Assembly (NCBI RefSeq): GCF_000336615.1
Contig: NZ_AOLW01000047.1
Coordinates: 167,702-231,701, forward strand
Reading direction: 5' to 3'
Length of the DNA: 64,000 nt
From: Haloarcula amylolytica JCM 13557
GTDB lineage: Archaea > Halobacteriota > Halobacteria > Halobacteriales > Haloarculaceae
Below, piece by piece: positions 41,931 through 50,812 of the stretch; positions within the stretch are counted from its first letter, which is position 1; each line of letters opens with the position of its first letter. The translations under genes were made by a program, and so were the position numbers. Below the pieces are notes generated by a model. The model saw only the letters and a program-made list of their open reading frames with translations, had not been told where the DNA came from and made no database searches.

Positions 41931-41936
41931 GGAGCG

Positions 41937-43172
41937 TTACTCTGCGAGATCGCGCAGCAGCCCGGCAGAGGCGAAGTCGCGATTGACGACCTCGTGGTGC
42001 ATCAGCATGAGCGCCTGTTCGCGGTATTCACCAGTTGCGAGGTAACCCTGCGTCTGGCCGCGACCGGCCGTCTCGGTGTAGGGCTCGGTGAACTGCTCGA
42101 TGGAGAGACGCGGCTGGCCACGGATCGTGTCCGTCGGGACGATGAAGATCGACGAGATATCGCCGTGCTTGATCGCGTGCTGGTTGCCGATGATCGGGAT
42201 GCCGTCGTAGTCGCGATGGCGAGCCGTTCCGGAAACGCCGCGGATCGTCGACGCATCGCCGACGCTTTCGGTCCGGTTCTGGTCCATCGAGATCACGTTC
42301 CGGACGTTGTTGCGCTCCGCAGCCAGATCCGAGAGGATGCCAGCAGTGTCATGGCCCGTGAGGATCGCCGCGTCCGAGTAGACGTCGACATCGGCGAACT
42401 CGTTCATCGAGTTCAGGAACGAACTGAACAGGTCGTTGGTGAGCTGGCGAGGCCCGGACGCCCCGTTATGATCGACGAACGAGTCTGCCCACGTGTCCGT
42501 CGCTCGCTCGACACTGCCGTAGTCGAGATCACCGGCGTTGTAGGCGTTCCCGTTTGGGTCCGTGGCGTTGGCCTCTTCATCGCTTGAGGCGATCGCGCGG
42601 TCCAGTGACGTGATCGTGTCTGTGCTGTCGTAGGCCGTGTCGCCCTGCACGACGGCGTCGGCGATGCCGTCGCGGTCGATCGCGAGGTCGAGTTGCTCCT
42701 GCTGGAGTTGCCAGAACTCTTCGAACCCGACGGCGTCCTCGATAGCAGCGTAGATCTCCTGCAGGTCCGACACCTCGGCGACCGTCTCCGAGCGCTTGGG
42801 ATCGAACTCAACCTCTTCGACGCCGAACGTTGTCCCCGAGGAGACGCTGCCACCCTCACTGTGGGTCTGTAGGTCGACTGGGTTCGTCGCAGCACGGAAC
42901 GCCTTCGCGGTAACCGGCCCTTCCAGTGAGGCGCTGAACCGGTCGACCTGCGAGAGTGCGTTGTACCACGAGTGTTCTTGGTTGTACTGCGCGTACAACG
43001 TCGCCGTGTAGATAGCGTTGACGTGCGCTGCGGTCGAGGAGTCGTACTGCGCCCGCTGGAGCAGCCCCTCATCCCAGTCCATCGGGACGTCATTGAGCTT
43101 GTTCGATTCGAGGAAGCGGCCGGGACTGTTCCCAGCAGCGTAGGAGTGCATCGGGTGGGCACTCATACTCAT
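41937..43172 (-). CDS. Major capsid protein, HK97 fold
   Basis: 411 residues. The end of the protein (VPTDTIRGQPRLSIEQFTEPYTE...EYREQALMLMHHEVVNRDFASAGLLRDL) and ILTGHDTAGILSDLAAERNNV are typical of HK97-like capsid proteins of archaeal tailed viruses. It lies right after the scaffold gene, its start overlapping that stop. Confidence 0.85.
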   Translation of the reverse strand: MSMSAHPMHSYAAGNSPGRFLESNKLNDVPMDWDEGLLQRAQYDSSTAAHVNAIYTATLYAQYNQEHSWYNALSQVDRFSASLEGPVTAKAFRAATNPVDLQTHSEGGSVSSGTTFGVEEVEFDPKRSETVAEVSDLQEIYAAIEDAVGFEEFWQLQQEQLDLAIDRDGIADAVVQGDTAYDSTDTITSLDRAIASSDEEANATDPNGNAYNAGDLDYGSVERATDTWADSFVDHNGASGPRQLTNDLFSSFLNSMNEFADVDVYSDAAILTGHDTAGILSDLAAERNNVRNVISMDQNRTESVGDASTIRGVSGTARHRDYDGIPIIGNQHAIKHGDISSIFIVPTDTIRGQPRLSIEQFTEPYTETAGRGQTQGYLATGEYREQALMLMHHEVVNRDFASAGLLRDLAE

Positions 43173-44173
43173 TCGTTGCCACCTCCGGTGACCGCGCCGG
43201 CTTCGCCGACCGTCTTCGTACTGCCCTCGGGTGCAGTTGTGACCGTCTCATCCGTCGTCGCGAAGTCGCCCTTCTGCTCGACCGTGCCGACCAGTTCGTC
43301 TGCGAGGTCGTCATCGGTCGCGAGCTTCTGAGCAACCGCGCCCGCCATCTCATCTAGGACTTCATCACTGGTGACGGCGTCAGCAACACGCTCGTTGATG
43401 CTGGCGTCGTCGAGCATCTGGTCGGGCTCGGGATCGCGGTCGTAGTCGTCGCCGTTCATATCCGGCTGGGCCGGTGCTGGCGCACTGGTGTTCGGGCTTC
43501 CGCTGCTGTCGCCGTGTCCTTCGACGGTGACGCCAGGGACGTTCTCAGAGACCCATTCGGCGGCGGCCTCCTGGATATCCTTGCCGACGGAGTCGGCGTA
43601 GCTCTCGACGGTGTCGGCAGCATCGGAGCCACCGATCTCTTCGACGAGGTCGATCGGGTCCATTGCGTCGTCATCGCCGCCGTCTTGTTTCTGGTCGACG
43701 CCGCCGTCAGGCGTGGCGTCGGAGTCGGTACTGTCGGAGTTAGTTGGATCAGTCATATCAGTCGAAAGGGTGTCTGTCAGCGCGTTCTGGTCGACGCCGG
43801 CGACATCGCTGAACGCCTCAAGAAACGTCGATGGGTCCTGCTGCTCGGCGCTATCGGCGGCCGCCGAAAGCAGATCCAGGGCATCAGCCTCCTGTAGTGG
43901 CGTCCGATCCGCGACCGCGCCGGCCGCATCTCGCATCGCCTTCTGGTCGACATCGGAGCCTTCGACGGCGCCGAGTTTGGCGTCGACCGCATCGTCCAGA
44001 TTGCGCATTCTCGTTACTACCGTCTCGGGGTCGACGTCATCGCCCGTCTGCTGGTCGGCCGTCTGAAGGATCTCAAACGGAGAGGGATCCTCAGAAAGGT
44101 CGTCCAGCACAGTCTGGGCTTTCTGGTCGACCGTGTCAGTCGAGCCGAAAAACGCCATTGTGAACCTGGCCAT
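43169..44173 (-). CDS. Scaffold-like protein with repeated V(D/E)QK motifs
   Basis: 334 residues from MARFTMAFFG (a second ATG at 44158). Very acidic and helical, typical of scaffolds and located between protease and capsid genes. The tetrapeptide V-D/E-Q-K/N recurs five times (about residues 15, 75, 127, 160 and 310). The C-terminal region has helices LATDDDLADELVG. Confidence 0.7.
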   Translation of the reverse strand: MARFTMAFFGSTDTVDQKAQTVLDDLSEDPSPFEILQTADQQTGDDVDPETVVTRMRNLDDAVDAKLGAVEGSDVDQKAMRDAAGAVADRTPLQEADALDLLSAAADSAEQQDPSTFLEAFSDVAGVDQNALTDTLSTDMTDPTNSDSTDSDATPDGGVDQKQDGGDDDAMDPIDLVEEIGGSDAADTVESYADSVGKDIQEAAAEWVSENVPGVTVEGHGDSSGSPNTSAPAPAQPDMNGDDYDRDPEPDQMLDDASINERVADAVTSDEVLDEMAGAVAQKLATDDDLADELVGTVEQKGDFATTDETVTTAPEGSTKTVGEAGAVTGGGNE

Positions 44174-44219
44174 GGTCCCTCTCGGACGGTGGCCGACCGT
44201 CCCGTCATCGGGGAGCTGT

Positions 44220-44969
44220 TCAGTCAGTCTGCAGCTTTGCGAGCACAGAGTCTGGGAGTGACTCGCCAGTGCCGTCGCCAGTACCGAGCTTCTGCTCAAC
44301 CTGCCCGACCAGGCTTCGGCGCCGGCGCAGTCGCCGCTGGATCGCGGCCTCCAGATGCGCGCCGTACTTGAAGTCGACAACGTCGAAATCTGCCGCGGGG
44401 TTCATCACGAGCTCCTCGTCGCCGAGCGTCACCGCATGGAGGTCACAGTCGACGGTGACACGCGTCCCGTCGGGTTTCTGATGCTCTCGGTTGGAGTACA
44501 CCGTCACTGAGTAGCCGCCATAGTCACCGGTCAGACAGCGCGCCCGAGCCTTCTTGCTCATCGTGGTCTCGTTGCCGAGATTCGCAACGAGGGTGAACTC
44601 ACCACCGGTGACGGCAGTCTCGTACATCGTGCCGTTGTCGGTCACCCACTCCCACAGTGGGACGCCGATCGGGACGTCGTCATGCTTGTCGGAGATGATT
44701 CCCGGCTCGCGTTCGGATTCCATGTACCGGCCGAGCGCGTCCTCGACGGCTTCCATCTGGACCTGCTGCCCCGTCCGGTCGACGATCTCGACCGACGCCG
44801 GCCCCTCGATGATGAAGTTCTCAGCGTCGAAGATCGGCTCTTCCCACTCCTCGGGGACATCCTCACGAGTGAGTCGGCGGTCTTTGATCGGGCCGCTGGC
44901 GTCGACTGTGTCGCCGACGTTGGCGGTCGGCTGGCTACTGACTTGCTGGTTGAGTACTTGAATAGACAT
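44220..44969 (-). CDS. Putative prohead protease
   Basis: 249 residues. Between portal and scaffold, the normal place for a prohead maturation protease. It has a His in SDKHDDVPIG and Ser in VTVYSNREH that could form part of a serine-protease site, and a C-terminal basic helix ending in VEQK, the same motif repeated in the scaffold. The residues are candidates, not proven. Confidence 0.5.
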   Translation of the reverse strand: MSIQVLNQQVSSQPTANVGDTVDASGPIKDRRLTREDVPEEWEEPIFDAENFIIEGPASVEIVDRTGQQVQMEAVEDALGRYMESEREPGIISDKHDDVPIGVPLWEWVTDNGTMYETAVTGGEFTLVANLGNETTMSKKARARCLTGDYGGYSVTVYSNREHQKPDGTRVTVDCDLHAVTLGDEELVMNPAADFDVVDFKYGAHLEAAIQRRLRRRRSLVGQVEQKLGTGDGTGESLPDSVLAKLQTD

Positions 44970-45016
44970 CGTGAATCACGCCATGCAGAACGGGCACTGC
45001 TGGCCCTGTAGCTGGA

Positions 45017-46708
45017 TCATCTGTTGGGCGATGAGGGTGTGGTTGTAGTGTCGGTCGTTTGCTCGTTGCTGGCCGGTTCAGGAGGACATCCATCGGGAGG
45101 GGGTTCGGCCGCCGGGCTGTCCGGTGTCGCGGCGCCGGCTTCGGTTGGATCGATATCTTGATCCGGAATCTGGAGTTGGCCGTCCTCGACAGTTACACGC
45201 GTGCCGGTCTTGTGTGCCAGTTCGACACCCTGCAGGACTTCCAGCGGGGAGAGTGCCGAGTCCTCGCTCTTGGGATCAACGTAGGCCAATTCCCAGTCGC
45301 AGTGGCCGTCAACCATTGCAACGATCCGACAGAGCTTGTCCAGCGCCTTGTCCTTCGTATCCTGATGGGCAGCGGCGACCGCCGAGTTGGTTATCTCGAC
45401 CTGTGTGCCCTCGGCGTTGAGTCCGCCGGCGTCCGACAATTCGTTCTCGAAGGCATCCGTCAGCCCGAACATCGCCCGGATCTGGGACATGAGCCGCTCG
45501 ACCATCGGCTCGCGGCCGTTCAGCCCCGACGACGCCGAGAGGTCCAGCAGTTCGATGTCGACGTCGTCCGGGTTACCCTCGTACATCAACCGGCCCTGCT
45601 CCCACGGGTTGTTGCTCTCCTCTTCCTTGAGGGAGGCCCGGAGGCTGGATCGGACATTCTTGCCGTACGCGACGAGGAATTTATCCGGCAGCTGCTGGTC
45701 GTTCTGTGGCGAGAGGTACTGCAGGTCGTAGTTGCGCGACCACTGGAGAATCGCCTGTAGCTTGATTAGCGGCCGTATCGGAGACTGGCCGTCGAGGCCG
45801 TTGCGGATCGGGAAGTGTCGGGCCCAGTCGATGACCTCGTGAGTGAGGTACAGCGTCCGGATGTCCCGCGTCGACCCTGGCTTCGTCTCGACGTAGCCGA
45901 CTTCGGCGAGTTGGGAGCCACAGTGCGGGCAGACCTCAGTCGGCCTGTCGGCGTCGCCCTCAAACGTGAGATCCTCAGCTTCCCAGTACTCTTCGCGATG
46001 GGCGGGACACGTCCACCAGCCACCGTGACGGTTGTGTTCATCGAGGACCGGGAGGATCCGTGTCGGATCGGCGTGGACGAGCTCTTTCAGCGCTGTCGGC
46101 TCCCAGCACGTCATCGACTGGATCGGCCGACCGGCGACGGCGACGTCCTTGGTGACCTGCTGGTACTTGAGTCGGGCTAAAATCGTCGAGACGCCGCGAT
46201 AGCTCTGGAAGTCCTCTTCGTACTTCAGCAGGCTGGCGAGGGATTGACCCTCGGCGTTGACTGACTCGACGAACGACGCCAGCCAGTGTTTTTGCTCGCG
46301 TGAGGGGCCCTCGAACTCCGTGTAGCCACAGACCGAGCAGGTGTCACGCTCCTCATCGAATTCGGTCCCGCACTCGAGACAGCGGTCGGTGAACGATGGC
46401 ACCAGCACCGGGAACTGGTTCCGGTACATCTCGTCGCGGAACCGCTTGATCGTCGTCGCCAGCTCCGTTGAGTTGAGCGAGAAGCTCCGCAGGTCGATAC
46501 TCCCGAACACGCCAGCGTGTGAGGCTGCCCGCGGGATCGGACCCGCCTCGCCGGCGTGATCGCCAGAGTGTGACTCATCGGTCTGGGGCGTCGATGCGAT
46601 CTGGGCCGCAAGCGACTGGTCGATGTTGCCGTCGGGCCAGTCGATCGCGACCAACTCTCCGTCCTCGTCCTCGCCGAGCTTCGTCGTGCGTGGGGTGCTA
46701 TCAGCCAT
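45017..46708 (-). CDS. Portal protein with two zinc ribbons
   Basis: 563 residues. Two zinc-ribbon-like clusters occur: CLECG...CSVCG (about 109-126) and CPAHREE...CPHCG (about 233-265). The C-terminal half (SQIRAMFGLTDAFENELSD...) is the helical portal stem and crown region. Gene order (terminase, portal, protease, scaffold, capsid) confirms the role. A Pro-rich disordered tail ends the protein. Confidence 0.8.
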   Translation of the reverse strand: MADSTPRTTKLGEDEDGELVAIDWPDGNIDQSLAAQIASTPQTDESHSGDHAGEAGPIPRAASHAGVFGSIDLRSFSLNSTELATTIKRFRDEMYRNQFPVLVPSFTDRCLECGTEFDEERDTCSVCGYTEFEGPSREQKHWLASFVESVNAEGQSLASLLKYEEDFQSYRGVSTILARLKYQQVTKDVAVAGRPIQSMTCWEPTALKELVHADPTRILPVLDEHNRHGGWWTCPAHREEYWEAEDLTFEGDADRPTEVCPHCGSQLAEVGYVETKPGSTRDIRTLYLTHEVIDWARHFPIRNGLDGQSPIRPLIKLQAILQWSRNYDLQYLSPQNDQQLPDKFLVAYGKNVRSSLRASLKEEESNNPWEQGRLMYEGNPDDVDIELLDLSASSGLNGREPMVERLMSQIRAMFGLTDAFENELSDAGGLNAEGTQVEITNSAVAAAHQDTKDKALDKLCRIVAMVDGHCDWELAYVDPKSEDSALSPLEVLQGVELAHKTGTRVTVEDGQLQIPDQDIDPTEAGAATPDSPAAEPPPDGCPPEPASNEQTTDTTTTPSSPNR

Positions 46709-46714
46709 GTGTAC

Positions 46715-48352
46715 TTACCAGTCGAGATGTTCGAACTCGTCGTCAGTGACGTGATCAACCGAGCCATCTGGGCCCCGAGACGCGATCTCGAGCGCGTCGA
46801 AGCGGTCATCGTGACTGGCGTCGGGGAACGGCAGCCACTCCTCGCGGATGAACGACTCCCAGCGCTCGTTCTCCTCGCTCGCGACCTTGACCTGACCCTG
46901 CTGGAAGCGATTGGCCAGTGCGTTGAGCCGCTGCTCCTTGTCGCCATCCGAAGCCGTCGGCGTTACGTGGATGTCGACGTTGTCAGCGACGACGTCGGCG
47001 ATCTCGTTGCCGTCGAAGTTGGACTCAACTAGCAACTCGCCGACCGGGTAGTCCGCGAGGTGGACGTCGACGAACTCCGTCGCCGCCTCTTCCCACATGT
47101 AACCCCGGTCGCGCCAGACATCGACGGCGTACTCCTGATCGAGATCGCGGTCGTACGCATAGACTGCCAGCGCCCAGTAGTCCGACTCACCGCGCTCGCT
47201 CGCCGCAAGGTTGTCAGGGTTCGCGAAGTCGAGGCCGGCGTACCACTCGTAGGCATCCCAGTCGTTGCGTGGGATCGGGTCGACGAAGCGCAGCCAGTCC
47301 AGATCCAGCACTCGCCCGACGGCAGCCTCGGGGTTCTGCTGGTTCTCCGCCTGCCACAGCCCCGTATCGCCGGCCTTCGAGACAACCTTCGTCAGGAGCG
47401 TCTCGGGCCGCTCGAAGTCGGGCCAGAGTGTCCGGAACTGCGTGTCATCAGCCGGCCGAATGCCATCGTCAATAATATCGACATCATCGGGAACGTCCCG
47501 AAGCGTGTCGTAGACGGCGCCGTCAGTCCCGTGAACGACGTACTCCTCGTTCTCGATGACGTGCCAATCCGGCGTGGCTCGCCAGACACGGGCCGACCAG
47601 CCCGGTTGCGAGACACCACGGGCGATGTGGCCGTCCCACTCGGGCGTGTTCGTCGCGAGGATCTGCTCGCGGTAGACGTCCTCGGGTGTCTTGCGCGTCC
47701 CGATGACGATGTTGACGCTCTTGTGTGGGAGGCAGGTCGCACCACGCTTGGCGGCGACGTTGTCGACGAACTCCTCGAAGTTCTCCGAAATCGTCTCACG
47801 GAGTGCCGTCGTCTGGTTGGTCAGCGTCGCGATGTCGTCGTAGATGATGACGTCGAAGTGTGATCCCGTATCCGAGGTCCGGATCGACAGCGGCTCCAGC
47901 GTCGGCTCGATGTTGGTCCGGCCGGCCTCGAGCTGGATCGTCGTCTTCGACTCGTCGTACACCGGGACATCGTAACGTTCGCACGCCTCCTCGATGGCCG
48001 CGACCGCCGTCTTCGCCCGCTTATTGGCGTGCTTTTTCTTGTGGGAGACTATCGCCATCCGGATATCCGGCCAGTTGACCGCCAGCCACGCCGGCACGAC
48101 CTCGATCGTCGAGACGGTCTTCCCATAGTTGCGCGGCGCGAACAGCGCCTGGTTCTTCGGCGTCTCCGCATCCGTGACGGCGTCATGGACTGACTGGTAC
48201 CAGTCCTGGAGATGCTTTGGCGGTGCGAGGATACCCTCAGTGCCAAGGTGGTCGATCGAGAAGGCCGGCAGCCACTGCTTCCGCGCCGCCGGGTCCGACA
48301 GGACCTCTGTCCATCTGTCAGTCGAACTGTTAGCGGTAGCACCGGTTGACAT
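46715..48352 (-). CDS. Terminase large subunit
   Basis: 545 residues. Walker A-like APRNYGKTV (about 73-81), Walker B DVIIYDDIA (about 167-175), and the RNase-H-like nuclease with Asp in YAGLDFANPD (about 371), VESNFDG and HDDRFDAL (about 521). All key acidic residues are present. It packages DNA into proheads together with the small subunit gene upstream. Confidence 0.92.
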   Translation of the reverse strand: MSTGATANSSTDRWTEVLSDPAARKQWLPAFSIDHLGTEGILAPPKHLQDWYQSVHDAVTDAETPKNQALFAPRNYGKTVSTIEVVPAWLAVNWPDIRMAIVSHKKKHANKRAKTAVAAIEEACERYDVPVYDESKTTIQLEAGRTNIEPTLEPLSIRTSDTGSHFDVIIYDDIATLTNQTTALRETISENFEEFVDNVAAKRGATCLPHKSVNIVIGTRKTPEDVYREQILATNTPEWDGHIARGVSQPGWSARVWRATPDWHVIENEEYVVHGTDGAVYDTLRDVPDDVDIIDDGIRPADDTQFRTLWPDFERPETLLTKVVSKAGDTGLWQAENQQNPEAAVGRVLDLDWLRFVDPIPRNDWDAYEWYAGLDFANPDNLAASERGESDYWALAVYAYDRDLDQEYAVDVWRDRGYMWEEAATEFVDVHLADYPVGELLVESNFDGNEIADVVADNVDIHVTPTASDGDKEQRLNALANRFQQGQVKVASEENERWESFIREEWLPFPDASHDDRFDALEIASRGPDGSVDHVTDDEFEHLDW

Positions 48353-48958
48353 TCACTGCACCTCCCGAATCTCGTGACGGCACCAGTCGTGGACGACGTG
48401 CGGACTGGACGGTGGATCCTCGACGAAGCGATGCTTGGCCGTCTGCATCAGGTCGACCAGCTCATGATACGGCGTGCCCTCGTCGGGGATCTGGGCCCGG
48501 ATCCACTGACAGGCCGGATGGTCAGCGTCAGGCCCGCCCCAGCGGAAGCGCCGGCCGGCGAGCCGTTCCTGACGGTAGCCACGCATCCGGGCCTGCAGGA
48601 CGAGCTGGTTCAGGTGCTGGCGGGCAGTCTTGAACGCCCAGCCCCGATTGATCTCGAACCGCTCAGCCATGTCCTCTGCGATGGTGTAGATGTCCCACGG
48701 CTCGTGCTCGACGTGGGTCAGCCAGAACGCCCGGTAGTCATCTCCGGTGATCCGGTCGACGTCGTCTGGTGTTGCCGGTGGGTCAAGGGCGAATTCGCGA
48801 CGGACGATTTCGGACAGGTTCTCCGTGACCAAGTCCGGCATGTACTGCGACCGGGCGTAGTCCGGCGCCTTGTTCTCGTAGCGGCCGAACTCGGCTTTCT
48901 GGTCCGGCGACGCCGCCGACATCAGGCGTGCCAGGATGTGATAGCCGAGTGGATTCAT
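48353..48958 (-). CDS. Packaging-module protein, unknown (head-morphogenesis-like end)
   Basis: 201 residues between the terminase genes. The C-terminal region has HPACQWIRAQIPDEGTPYHELVDL and then HVVHDWCRH, a Cys/His pattern similar to phage head-morphogenesis proteins, possibly a metal site. Start overlaps the small-subunit stop by four bases. Confidence 0.5.
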   Translation of the reverse strand: MNPLGYHILARLMSAASPDQKAEFGRYENKAPDYARSQYMPDLVTENLSEIVRREFALDPPATPDDVDRITGDDYRAFWLTHVEHEPWDIYTIAEDMAERFEINRGWAFKTARQHLNQLVLQARMRGYRQERLAGRRFRWGGPDADHPACQWIRAQIPDEGTPYHELVDLMQTAKHRFVEDPPSSPHVVHDWCRHEIREVQ

Positions 48959-49701
48959 GCTCGCAGGTCCTCCGCGAGGTCTTCGATGATCTCCTGCGTG
49001 TTCTCGTCGAGGCCGTGGTCGTGGTTGTGGTCGACCTCACCGTCGACGGCGACGTCGATATCCGGCCCGAGCAGCCCCATGTCCTTGAGCCACTTCCGGT
49101 CTTCTTTCCGGAGGCGCTGCTGTGTCTTCACGACGACCGATTCGGTGTACCGGTGCTCTTCACGAGCGTCGTGTTCGGTCGTCTTGATTCGCGTTTCCTT
49201 GTCAACGAACGCATTCCCAGACTCGAGGTCCTCAGGTTTGTCGACGGCCCAGTTGTCCGAGTGGATGATCTTGATCTGGTTGATGGCGATCTCCGAGAGA
49301 CGGACCTTTTCGCCGGCGACCGGCTCGCCGTTGACCTCGCGGTACTTCTTGACGTATCCCTCGAAGATGTCGTCGCACAGATCTCGAAGACCGTCGTCGA
49401 TGACCTGTTGATAAAACCGGTTGTGCTCTACGTACAGCGCATGAGTCACAGCGTTGGTGTTGCCTTCGGGAGCGCCATCGCCCTCGGCGTTGTTGTTGCC
49501 TTCAGGAGCACCAGCGTCGTCGGACCCGCCATGCGTTGAGCAACGACCGTCACTGCTGTTGGTCCCCCAGCCAGCCGTCCGGTTGCAGTAGCCGACGAAT
49601 CGACTGTCATCGGTCCGTCGAGCGTTGCACTCGTCGTCTGGCTGGCGCTTCGGGACGTCGCCAATGGGCTGTCCAACGAGGTCGTCTTCAGTCTGGTCCA
49701 T
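48955..49701 (-). CDS. Terminase small subunit
   Basis: 248 residues from MDQTEDDLVG. The N-terminal pattern C..R..D...GYCNRTAGWGT...GRCSTHGG, followed by GAPEGN-NA repeats and VTHALY, is typical of small subunits in archaeal and bacterial tailed viruses. The rest is helical, suited to oligomerise and bind DNA. Confidence 0.75.
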   Translation of the reverse strand: MDQTEDDLVGQPIGDVPKRQPDDECNARRTDDSRFVGYCNRTAGWGTNSSDGRCSTHGGSDDAGAPEGNNNAEGDGAPEGNTNAVTHALYVEHNRFYQQVIDDGLRDLCDDIFEGYVKKYREVNGEPVAGEKVRLSEIAINQIKIIHSDNWAVDKPEDLESGNAFVDKETRIKTTEHDAREEHRYTESVVVKTQQRLRKEDRKWLKDMGLLGPDIDVAVDGEVDHNHDHGLDENTQEIIEDLAEDLRA

Positions 49702-49715
49702 GGGGTTGTTTGTTT

Positions 49716-49931
49716 CTAGTCCGCCAGACCCAGTGCTGTGAGGACGCGCTGGGCCCTGTTTGAGGGTGTGTAGCCGGTGATAAACGCACGTCGGCGGGCA
49801 TCGTCCCACGGAACATCATCGCCGTCCGACGGCGTCGGAAGCGACAGGTCGACGACAGTGTCGCCCTCGGCCTTGTGCTCGCTGAGGCGCTCGTAGACGG
49901 CGTCAGAAACGGGAATGTTGGTACGACTCAC
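49716..49931 (-). CDS. Small antitoxin-like DNA-binding protein
   Basis: 71 residues: TNIPVSDAVYERLSEHKAEGDTVVDL resembles the N terminus of haloarchaeal ribbon-helix-helix-like antitoxins. No toxin gene is adjacent. It overlaps the next gene, and so is part of the late operon. A repressor or packaging accessory is possible. Confidence 0.5.
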   Translation of the reverse strand: MSRTNIPVSDAVYERLSEHKAEGDTVVDLSLPTPSDGDDVPWDDARRRAFITGYTPSNRAQRVLTALGLAD

Positions 49932-50218
49932 TGTTTGCGGGAGTTGAGACGCCGGCGGAAGAACCGGCCGACTCTGCGAAGGACTGGTTTGAGGTCGTCC
50001 GCGACAGCGTCGTCGTCATCCGCGTCGGCGACCTCGCGAGCAGCTTCGATGAGCTGTGCGTCGGCGTAGCGATACACGAGAATGAGCGAGCACATTACGA
50101 TGATGGTGGTCCCACCGACAACGCGGTTCCCGAGCGTGATCTGCTTGTATGCAAACGGTGCGAGTGCGATCAGGAGCCCGACGATAGCATCCCGGGCCTT
50201 GCGCTTGTGCTTAGTCAT
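49928..50218 (-). CDS. Two-pass membrane protein, possible holin-like
   Basis: 96 residues from MTKHKRKARDAIV, with helices AIVGLLIALAPFAYK and GGTTIIVMCSLILVYRYA and a basic C terminus (RRVGRFFRRRLNSRK). Late expression, two membrane spans and a charged tail suggest a lysis role, but archaeal lysis genes are poorly known. Confidence 0.5.
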   Translation of the reverse strand: MTKHKRKARDAIVGLLIALAPFAYKQITLGNRVVGGTTIIVMCSLILVYRYADAQLIEAAREVADADDDDAVADDLKPVLRRVGRFFRRRLNSRKQ

Positions 50219-50441
50219 TGTCAAGACGGAGATCGTCCGGCGACGAGCCATTCAGTCGGTCCGCAACCTCGTCCTCGTCGATGTCGTCGTTCTCTTGGGC
50301 GAGGGCGATCACGGCGATGATGACCTCATCGACCTTGTCGGCGACGCGCTCAAGCCGGCCGTGATGTATCTCGTAAAAGAGATACAGGATCACCAGAACG
50401 GCTGCTGATGCATTTTCGACGAGAAATGAAAGTGAGACCAT
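50211..50441 (-). CDS. Single-pass membrane protein in the late operon
   Basis: 76 residues from MVSLSFLVENASAAV, with an N-terminal helix (AAVLVILYLFYEIHHG) and a charged amphipathic tail. It has a good AGGAGG ribosome site six bases ahead of GTGATG. Paired with the next membrane protein by overlap. Confidence 0.55.
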   Translation of the reverse strand: MVSLSFLVENASAAVLVILYLFYEIHHGRLERVADKVDEVIIAVIALAQENDDIDEDEVADRLNGSSPDDLRLDND

Positions 50442-50475
50442 CACGCGCCTCCTATGCAACTGGAACTCATCGTAG

Positions 50476-50527
50476 GCCCGGACGGGGAGTCGAACCCCGC
50501 GCTTGTGGAAGCGCACCAGAACCGGGC
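50476..50527 (-). ncRNA. D-arm-less tRNA-like element
   Basis: On the minus strand, GCCCGG and CCGGGC pair as a six-base acceptor-like stem. Inside are a hairpin GCGCTT/AAGCGC with a four-base loop and a perfect T-arm (GGGG TTCGACT CCCC). Length 52; no D-arm, no normal anticodon loop, no CCA. It is either the decayed 3' half of a tRNA or a functional tRNA-like structure in the late transcript. Confidence 0.45.
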
Positions 50528-50602
50528 AGGGCGGCCGACGTATGCCGGACAAGCTTGAGTTGGAGAAGTGCCGGCCGGTTGACGAACGATGCATCCCCTC
50601 GT

Positions 50603-50812
50603 CTACTGCCGCGTGGCAGTCGCTGCGTCATCGGGGATGCCGGCGTCGTCCTCCGGGACACGGATGACGGTGCCATCGAGTTCGACGCGGAACACGCGCT
50701 GGATCTCGTGGACGTCGGCCTCGACCAGCTCGTCGACGACGGACCCAGCACGGATGTCGCCCTGGAGCGTCTCGACTGCGACGCGGTCCGGCGTCGATTG
50801 GCGGACGCTCAT
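50603..50812 (-). CDS. 69-residue late protein containing the CRISPR-spacer homology
   Basis: MSVRQSTPDRVAVETLQ... ending DDAGIPDDAATATRQ. Two helix-strand units (VVDELVEADVHEIQRVFRVELDGTVIRVP). The start overlaps the upstream stop by four bases. The stretch coding for IPDDAATAT is the part matched by the trailer-end spacer of this provirus's array, whose translation reads IPDDAVTAT. Function unknown. Confidence 0.7.
   Translation of the reverse strand: MSVRQSTPDRVAVETLQGDIRAGSVVDELVEADVHEIQRVFRVELDGTVIRVPEDDAGIPDDAATATRQ

Noticed and set aside
49716-49931. Toxin-antitoxin pair
   Set aside because: Only the antitoxin-like N terminus is visible. The neighbours are membrane proteins and the terminase small subunit, with no toxin candidate.
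50475-50556. Complete tRNA gene
   Set aside because: No D-arm and no seven-base anticodon loop can be placed. Both candidate 5' acceptor strands leave mismatches, so only a tRNA-like or remnant element is claimed.
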